Virus record (IMG/VR): IMGVR_UViG_3300042691_027374
Coordinates: 1-41,995 of that record
Reading direction: 5' to 3' (one strand)
DNA: 41,995 bases
DNA from: a virus
A program made the translations under genes and the position numbers. Below, piece by piece: positions 37,843 to 41,995 of this stretch; within the stretch, counting starts at the first letter, position 1; every line of letters starts with the position of its first letter. A model generated the notes under the pieces. It was not told where the DNA came from. It did no database searches and saw only the letters and a list, made by a program, of their open reading frames with translations.

Positions 37843-39164
37843 TACAGCCGCACGCCGCGCACCGCCTTGCCAGTCGTGCTCTTCCAGGGATGCACCGGGT
37901 CAAATACACCGATCACGCCATAGGACAGCGCATCCCAGCCGTGGTCCCAGCCGCCATCCTTGTCTGGCATGTTGGTGCCTTCCTTAAAGGTCAGGTTGCG
38001 CAGGCTCTTGATCGTCTGCTTGCAGCGCGGGTGGATGAACAGACGCCGGTTGCCATTGGCATCGCAGACCATGGCGTTGATGGCATTGCGCTTGTCGTCT
38101 TGCATGTACGGGCGCTTGTTTTCTGAGACCCAGAGGCCACGGCTGCGGAGGATCCCGTGGTCGGTCTTGCCACCCGCCGAAGTCTTCCGGGCATGGCCGG
38201 TGGGGTCGGGGTAGACGCGGATCGTGCGGTCGGGGTAGCGGCGCAGCAGTTCGGAGGCTGCTTCATCGGTATGCGTCTCGCGGATGTGGATCTCGTCGAA
38301 GCAATGCAGCTGATCGCCGACCTTCTGGCCGATGATCCAGTGCATGGGTGAGACGTTGAAGTCCGCGCAGACGATCAGCTCACCGCCGAGGTCGGCTAGG
38401 TCGTCGCGGATGTTGTCATCGCTGAAGTCAGGCACCACGCGGCCAACGAGGTTGACGAAGGAAGCTTCGTATTCCTGAGAGAAGGTGCGCGGGTCAAGGG
38501 TGCGACGTGCGGCTTCGATTTCATCGGCGCTGACCTGGCCGCCTTGAAGGGTGTTGAAGGTAAAGGTGGAAGCATCCGGGTCGTCGTCAGCGGCATCCCA
38601 GGCTTCGGCAAACCAGTTCAGGCCCGCTGGTGTGGTGGTGAACCAGGCTGGGCCTTGCTGATCGGAAAGCGCAGGGCGGAGCACCATTGTCCAGGCGTCT
38701 TCCCGCACGTAGGCGGCTTCATCGACGACACAGCCGGAGAGGGATACCCCTCGGAGGCGATCTGGATCTTCGGCACCCTTGAGGAAGATCGTGCTGCCGT
38801 TGGCCAAGTGGACCGATAGCTCGGTTTCGTTTTTGTGGGAGAAGATCTCTGGGGGGACCATCTGCTTGAGCTGCACCCAAGCGATCTGCTTGGCCATGCG
38901 GTAGGTGGGTGCCACGTAGTAGAAGAGGCCGCCCGGAAGGTCAAGGCCCCAGGTGATGAGGCGCGTGAGGGAGAGGTAGGTCTTACCGAAGCGACGACCG
39001 GAGCAGAGGTAGGTGAAGCGCGTGGAGGCGTCGTAGACCTGCCGCTGGGCGTCGGTGAGGGAGGTATAGAGCGAGTCCTTGAGCGGCGTGAAGTCGAGGT
39101 CGAGCTTCAGCGGTTGCGGCGGCTCTAAGACTGATCCACCGCTGACGGCAGCAAGGATGCTCAC
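37839..39164 (-). CDS. terL: Terminase large subunit
   Basis: 441 aa from the GTG at 39164, which overlaps the TerS stop (GTGA); an open frame continues to 39260 but runs inside terS. Walker A-like CSGRRFGKT (54-62), Walker B GCVVDEA (144-150) and the nuclease part (LIVCADFNVSPMHWIIGQK, with later Asp/Glu) identify the packaging ATPase-nuclease. The C-terminus KDGGWDHGWDALSYG is typical. It translocates DNA into the head and cuts it. Confidence 0.9.
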   Translation of the reverse strand: MSILAAVSGGSVLEPPQPLKLDLDFTPLKDSLYTSLTDAQRQVYDASTRFTYLCSGRRFGKTYLSLTRLITWGLDLPGGLFYYVAPTYRMAKQIAWVQLKQMVPPEIFSHKNETELSVHLANGSTIFLKGAEDPDRLRGVSLSGCVVDEAAYVREDAWTMVLRPALSDQQGPAWFTTTPAGLNWFAEAWDAADDDPDASTFTFNTLQGGQVSADEIEAARRTLDPRTFSQEYEASFVNLVGRVVPDFSDDNIRDDLADLGGELIVCADFNVSPMHWIIGQKVGDQLHCFDEIHIRETHTDEAASELLRRYPDRTIRVYPDPTGHARKTSAGGKTDHGILRSRGLWVSENKRPYMQDDKRNAINAMVCDANGNRRLFIHPRCKQTIKSLRNLTFKEGTNMPDKDGGWDHGWDALSYGVIGVFDPVHPWKSTTGKAVRGVRLY

Positions 39165-39484
39165 GAGCAGAGCTGCGCGAGTTTGGCAGCGGTGTTGATG
39201 GCACCAAGAGCGATGTGATATTGGCCAGCGCGACGTGCCTCCAGTTGCAGGGTGGAGCACTGAGAGAGCAGGTCGGCAATCATCTGGGGGCGTTCGATGT
39301 CCCAGTCAGCCTTCATCTGGTCCCGCGCCATGCGCAGGTATTTGTCACAGGTGTCTTCTGTGACCCCCCAGTTTTCCTTGGCATAGCGGATGCAGTCCGA
39401 CCTACGGCCACCGGTAGCGATGATCCGCGCAAAGCGTTGAGCGCGGAGTTCGGTTTCAGCCTTAGTGGTGCCTTTGGCTGCCAT
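39161..39484 (-). CDS. terS: Terminase small subunit
   Basis: 107 aa. Basic N-terminus, then an HTH (SDCIRYAKENWGVTEDTCDKYLRMA, about 35-59) that would recognise the packaging site, and a helical C-terminal oligomerisation part. Overlaps terL by 4 nt and starts on the stop of the methyltransferase gene (TAATG). Confidence 0.78.
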   Translation of the reverse strand: MAAKGTTKAETELRAQRFARIIATGGRRSDCIRYAKENWGVTEDTCDKYLRMARDQMKADWDIERPQMIADLLSQCSTLQLEARRAGQYHIALGAINTAAKLAQLCS

Positions 39485-40671
39485 TAGAAGGCCTCCTGCG
39501 GCTCCGGGGTGAAGTGGGCGTTGGAGGGTTGGCAGATGGCGGTGTTGCCGGTGAAGTCTTCCCAGCGCTTGACGATCACGTCGCAGTAGGCGGGATCGAG
39601 TTCCATCATGCGGCAGTGGCGGGAGGTCTTCTCGCAGGCAATAAGAGTGGTGCCTGAGCCGCCGTAAAGGTCAACAACGAGATTACCTAGTTTGGAGTCT
39701 TTCTCAATAGCCCTGACTGGGAGTTCGCAGGGCTTTTGAGTCGGATGGGCTTTTAGGTGTTCATCGGTCATATGGATGCGACGAACGAACCAGAGTTCTT
39801 TCTTGGCTTTAGGGAAACGCCAGCAGACTTCAAAAGAGGAGCCGTAGACCTTGTTTTCGTCTTCAGAGTGAGCTTTAGCCCAGATGAGGGTTGAGCCTTG
39901 CTCCCAGAGCGGAATGGACTTGCAGAAATAATCAGCGCCCCAGATGTACCAGACAGGAGCTGGGAGGAGCTTCATCATCGCTCCTGCATCAAAAGGCTTG
40001 TCGTCGTCGTGAACCTGCTTGTACGTCTTGGTTGACGTACCCATTTTTGAATAATCGGTATCGAGGTTCATCCCATATGGCGGGTCAGTGAACACCATGT
40101 CCGCCTTCTGCCCATCCATGAGGCGTTCGATGTGCTGGATGTTGGTGGAGTCGCCGCAGAGGAGGCGATGATTGCCGAGGATCCAAAGGTCGCCAGGTTT
40201 GGTGATCGGGTCTTCAGGTGCCTCAGGCACCTCATCAGGGTCGGTATTGCCTTCGACGGGCTCTAGCTGCTCCGCTTCCTGCAGCAGGGCATCCAAGTCT
40301 TCCTGCTCAAACCACGGGGCTATGTCGTGCTCTTCACTGAGCTGCTGCAGCATCTCGGCATCCCAGTCAGAGAGTTCAGCAGCGCGGTTGTCGGCCAGGG
40401 CTAGGCCTACCTTGTCGTCTTCGGATAGGCCAGAGCGGCGAACGGCAATGATCTCGTCGCCTGCGGCTTCAACCACCTTGAGCTTCGTTAGCCCTAGTGC
40501 CTTGGCACCTTCGATGGTGCCGTTACCGGCTAGGATGCGGTTCTCTTCGTCGATGACGATGGAGCGTGCGGCACCGTAGCGCTGCAGGGATTCTTGTATT
40601 AGGCGTGCAGAACTATCAGTGCGCTTGCGTGCATTCTTATGGTCGAACTTTAGGTCTGAGATATTTGCCAT
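39484..40671 (-). CDS. ParB-like domain fused to a DNA methyltransferase
   Basis: 395 aa. Residues about 1-110 are a ParB/sulfiredoxin-type N-terminal domain (ILAGNGTIEGAKALGLTKLKVV; GLSEDDKVGLALADNRAAEL). From about 160 a beta-order N6-adenine/N4-cytosine methyltransferase: GDLWILGNHRLLCGDS, DPPYG (196-200), HPTQKP (309-314) and DLYGGSGTT (334-342, SAM binding). It would methylate phage DNA, probably against host restriction. Next to terminase in many phages; target sequence unknown. Confidence 0.88.
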   Translation of the reverse strand: MANISDLKFDHKNARKRTDSSARLIQESLQRYGAARSIVIDEENRILAGNGTIEGAKALGLTKLKVVEAAGDEIIAVRRSGLSEDDKVGLALADNRAAELSDWDAEMLQQLSEEHDIAPWFEQEDLDALLQEAEQLEPVEGNTDPDEVPEAPEDPITKPGDLWILGNHRLLCGDSTNIQHIERLMDGQKADMVFTDPPYGMNLDTDYSKMGTSTKTYKQVHDDDKPFDAGAMMKLLPAPVWYIWGADYFCKSIPLWEQGSTLIWAKAHSEDENKVYGSSFEVCWRFPKAKKELWFVRRIHMTDEHLKAHPTQKPCELPVRAIEKDSKLGNLVVDLYGGSGTTLIACEKTSRHCRMMELDPAYCDVIVKRWEDFTGNTAICQPSNAHFTPEPQEAF

Positions 40672-40680
40672 GGCCGGAGT

Positions 40681-40995
40681 TTAACCGGGGGAGGGCATGA
40701 AAAGCGTGCCATCGGAGGCTAGGACGTTCAGGCGGAGTTCCGCGTCGTCGACGCCGTAGGCCCAGATGGTGCCCATGCGGGGGATGGTTTCAGGCTCGAT
40801 GGTGAAGAGGAAGAGGTAGTTGCCTTCGGGGTTGTCTTGTGAGGAGGAGGGGAGGTAGAGGCCGGTGAGGCGGAAGGTGGCGAGGAGTTGTCGAGCGATG
40901 TATTCAGCTTCAGCCATGGTGGAGTCGTCATTGAAGACAAGGCCGAATGGTTCGCCGGTGTAGGGGTATTCAGCGACAACGGACCACGGTTCCAT
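40681..40995 (-). CDS. Hypothetical protein
   Basis: 104 aa from the ATG at 40995 (MEPWSVVAEYPYTGEPFGLV). The frame is open to 41154 but that part lies inside the RusA-like gene. Tyr/Pro/Glu-rich, single compact domain (AEAEYIARQLLATFRLTGLYL). A late motif lies 19 nt upstream, which supports this start. Function unknown. Confidence 0.6.
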   Translation of the reverse strand: MEPWSVVAEYPYTGEPFGLVFNDDSTMAEAEYIARQLLATFRLTGLYLPSSSQDNPEGNYLFLFTIEPETIPRMGTIWAYGVDDAELRLNVLASDGTLFMPSPG

Positions 40996-41014
40996 GGTGC
41001 CAAGGCTGGCTAGC

Positions 41015-41024
41015 TTAAGTTGCC
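41015..41024 (-). promoter_or_regulatory. Late motif GGCAACTTAA
   Basis: Minus orientation, 19 nt before the ATG at 40995; its TAA is the stop of the RusA-like gene. It is the most upstream copy in the late region. Confidence 0.5.
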
Positions 41025-41548
41025 GTGAGGGGGATGATGGTGATGAGGGCACCTGGACGTTCTTCTGGTGTGGTGTAGCGCTTGTGGGCGGATAGTTGAA
41101 CCACTTGAGAATCGTCGTGAAGAAGAGTGCCAGTGAGGGCATCAAGCACGGCACGGGAGAGCTTGTCGATGTCGCCTTTGTGTTTGGAGGTTAGGTGGAG
41201 TGGTGCTTTAGGGGATAGACCGGACTTGTTGAAGTGAGCCTTGGGTCGTAGGAAACGGAAGGTGATGGAGATAGAGACGGGTGCTGTGGTGAGGGGGTAG
41301 TTGGTAGCGAGTGCGGCGTCAGTGATGTGCGAGCGCCAGGGGCGTAGGCGCTTGTTGGTTTCGAGCATGATGCCGTTAGGCATGGCGCGCTTGGAGCCTT
41401 GCGTGGCGGCTTCCATGCCGATCACATCGAAGGTGATGGCGCTAGGCGCGGAGAATGATGGTGGCGGTGTTGATGCGTTGCTGCTGTCGTTCGATATACC
41501 AGCGCTCTGCGGTGAGAGCGCGGGCAGGGTCTGCGGAGAAGGTGCCAT
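41015..41548 (-). CDS. RusA-like Holliday-junction resolvase
   Basis: Up to 177 aa. KGDIDKLSRAVLDALTGTLL (about 126-145) followed by HDDSQVVQLSAHKRY is the RusA signature, with the Asp residues that bind metal. ITFDVIGMEAATQGSKR is the usual first strand, so the first about 37 residues, which overlap the upstream gene in another frame and are low-complexity, are probably not translated; an in-frame GTG at 41425 is a possible start. It resolves branched DNA before packaging. Confidence 0.72.
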   Translation of the reverse strand: MAPSPQTLPALSPQSAGISNDSSNASTPPPSFSAPSAITFDVIGMEAATQGSKRAMPNGIMLETNKRLRPWRSHITDAALATNYPLTTAPVSISITFRFLRPKAHFNKSGLSPKAPLHLTSKHKGDIDKLSRAVLDALTGTLLHDDSQVVQLSAHKRYTTPEERPGALITIIPLTAT

Positions 41549-41618
41549 TAACGGTGAGGTATTGACCGCAGAGGGAGACGAGGCGACAGGGTTGGTATTC
41601 AGGCCGCTTTGTCGTCAT
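41442..41618 (-). CDS. Small hypothetical protein
   Basis: 58 aa from ATG 41618 (MTTKRPEYQPCRLVSLCGQY...), ending ...ERQQQRINTATIILRA. The ATG is inside the 3' end of the previous gene. Beta-strand start and a charged helix; function unknown. Confidence 0.5.
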   Translation of the reverse strand: MTTKRPEYQPCRLVSLCGQYLTVNGTFSADPARALTAERWYIERQQQRINTATIILRA

Positions 41619-41772
41619 GGTCTGGTTTGCCGATGGCGGTGATAGCGGCGGCAACGATGGCTTCGAGTTGAGCGCGGGGGATGCCAGAGACGGTGCGAGC
41701 GGCGGCGTCGATGGCGCGTTGGTAGGCGGTGAGGGTGATGGGGAGGGAGGAGGCTTTGAGCTTGGTCTTCAT
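41599..41772 (-). CDS. Small hypothetical protein
   Basis: 57 aa (MKTKLKASSLPITLTAYQRA, then IDAAARTVSGIPRAQLEAIV...). Its ATG overlaps the upstream stop (ATGA). Helical, Ala-rich; unknown function. Confidence 0.5.
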   Translation of the reverse strand: MKTKLKASSLPITLTAYQRAIDAAARTVSGIPRAQLEAIVAAAITAIGKPDHDDKAA

Positions 41773-41975
41773 GCGGTGCGGACTTCCCAGAAGTGTTTGA
41801 TGGTTACCGTGGCCTCGCCCAAGGCGAGTGAAAGTCGTTCGGATGCCTTGAGCTGCTCGCGTTGCTCAAGGATGTGAGCGGGATAGGTGTAGGACTTGCG
41901 GCTACGGCGAGTGATTTTGCAGTCGTTCCACGCGAGTTGCTCCTCTGCTTCACCCGCTTCCACCAGTTGATCCAA
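41769..41975 (-). CDS. Hypothetical protein at the right edge
   Basis: 68 aa from a TTG at 41975 (LDQLVEAGEAEEQLAWNDCK). The frame stays open to the window edge and, if the ends are joined, back to the stop of the gene at 17-220 with no better start. C-terminal half is basic then beta-type (SLALGEATVTIKHFWEV). Function unknown. Confidence 0.5.
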   Translation of the reverse strand: MDQLVEAGEAEEQLAWNDCKITRRSRKSYTYPAHILEQREQLKASERLSLALGEATVTIKHFWEVRTA

Positions 41976-41995
41976 TAGGTCAAGGAGTTCTTGGC

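Noticed and set aside
40487-40498. GTTAGCCCTAGT, also found at 2390 and similar to sites near 1762, as a repeat element
   Set aside because: At 40487 and 2390 it encodes LGLT in ordinary coding sequence, so chance codon use explains it.
41015-41154. Extension of the 104-aa gene upstream to 41154
   Set aside because: That part overlaps the conserved RusA signature in another frame, and the ATG at 40995 has a late motif at the usual distance.
1-41995. tRNA or rRNA genes
   Set aside because: Read by eye on both strands, no stretch showed a convincing tRNA fold or rRNA signature; a covariance search was not possible.

Overview
The window reads as one temperate, tailed (siphovirus-like) phage or prophage genome. 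It has a large serine recombinase, a bipartite terminase, a portal/scaffold/capsid block, head-tail connector genes, a tail tube, a tape measure, a large tail hub protein, fibres and a holin/endolysin cassette. GC is high overall, with lower-GC patches in the fibre, tape-measure and capsid genes. Several small proteins, the cyanobacterial look of the sigma factor and a possible NblA-like protein suggest a picocyanobacterial (Synechococcus/Cyanobium-type) host. The host call is a moderate-confidence inference. No gene is cut at either end and both ends lie in the same leftward array of overlapping small genes, so the window is probably a complete circularly permuted genome of about 42 kb.

Layout. 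Leftward early region (6690 to 1, probably continuing at 41975): an 81-aa unknown gene, a ribbon-helix-helix (RHH) protein, a second RHH protein preceded by six tandem 10-bp iterons (5881-5940; candidate origin or operator), two unknown proteins in the position of helicase-loader-type genes, two putative DNA-binding proteins, a PD-(D/E)XK nuclease, a short cytosine-methyltransferase-like protein and several tiny genes. Rightward region (6776-12489): recombinase, candidate repressor, a Sak-type annealing protein, a small SSB-like protein ending in MPF, a third RHH protein, dCTP deaminase and a sigma-70 family factor. Leftward late region (41.9 to 12.9 kb): RusA-like resolvase, ParB-methyltransferase fusion, TerS/TerL, a membrane-anchored HTH peptide, portal, scaffold, capsid, SPP1 gp7-like protein, connector, a second sigma-like protein, tail tube, tape measure, hub, a -1 frameshift pair (slippery GGGAAAG), fibres, holin, coiled-coil membrane protein and a lysozyme/C39-like endolysin. 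Two tail genes (29607-30448) are inverted relative to their neighbours.

Regulation is the most unusual part, with two signal families visible. (1) Early sigma-70-type promoters carry a CTAG-centred palindrome, most often CTAGC-N4-GCTAG, inside a 17-bp spacer; they look like repressor-controlled promoters. Three of their leaders share a hairpin plus ACCGCATCC before the start codon. (2) In the late region a motif GGNAA(C/G)(C/T)TAG, in gene orientation, sits about 18-23 nt before many start codons. It occurs just after terminators and as inverted pairs in divergent gaps, so it behaves like a phage-specific late promoter. The genome also encodes two sigma-like proteins, one of them between the head and tail genes. 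A phage sigma/late-promoter circuit is the simplest reading, but that is inference.
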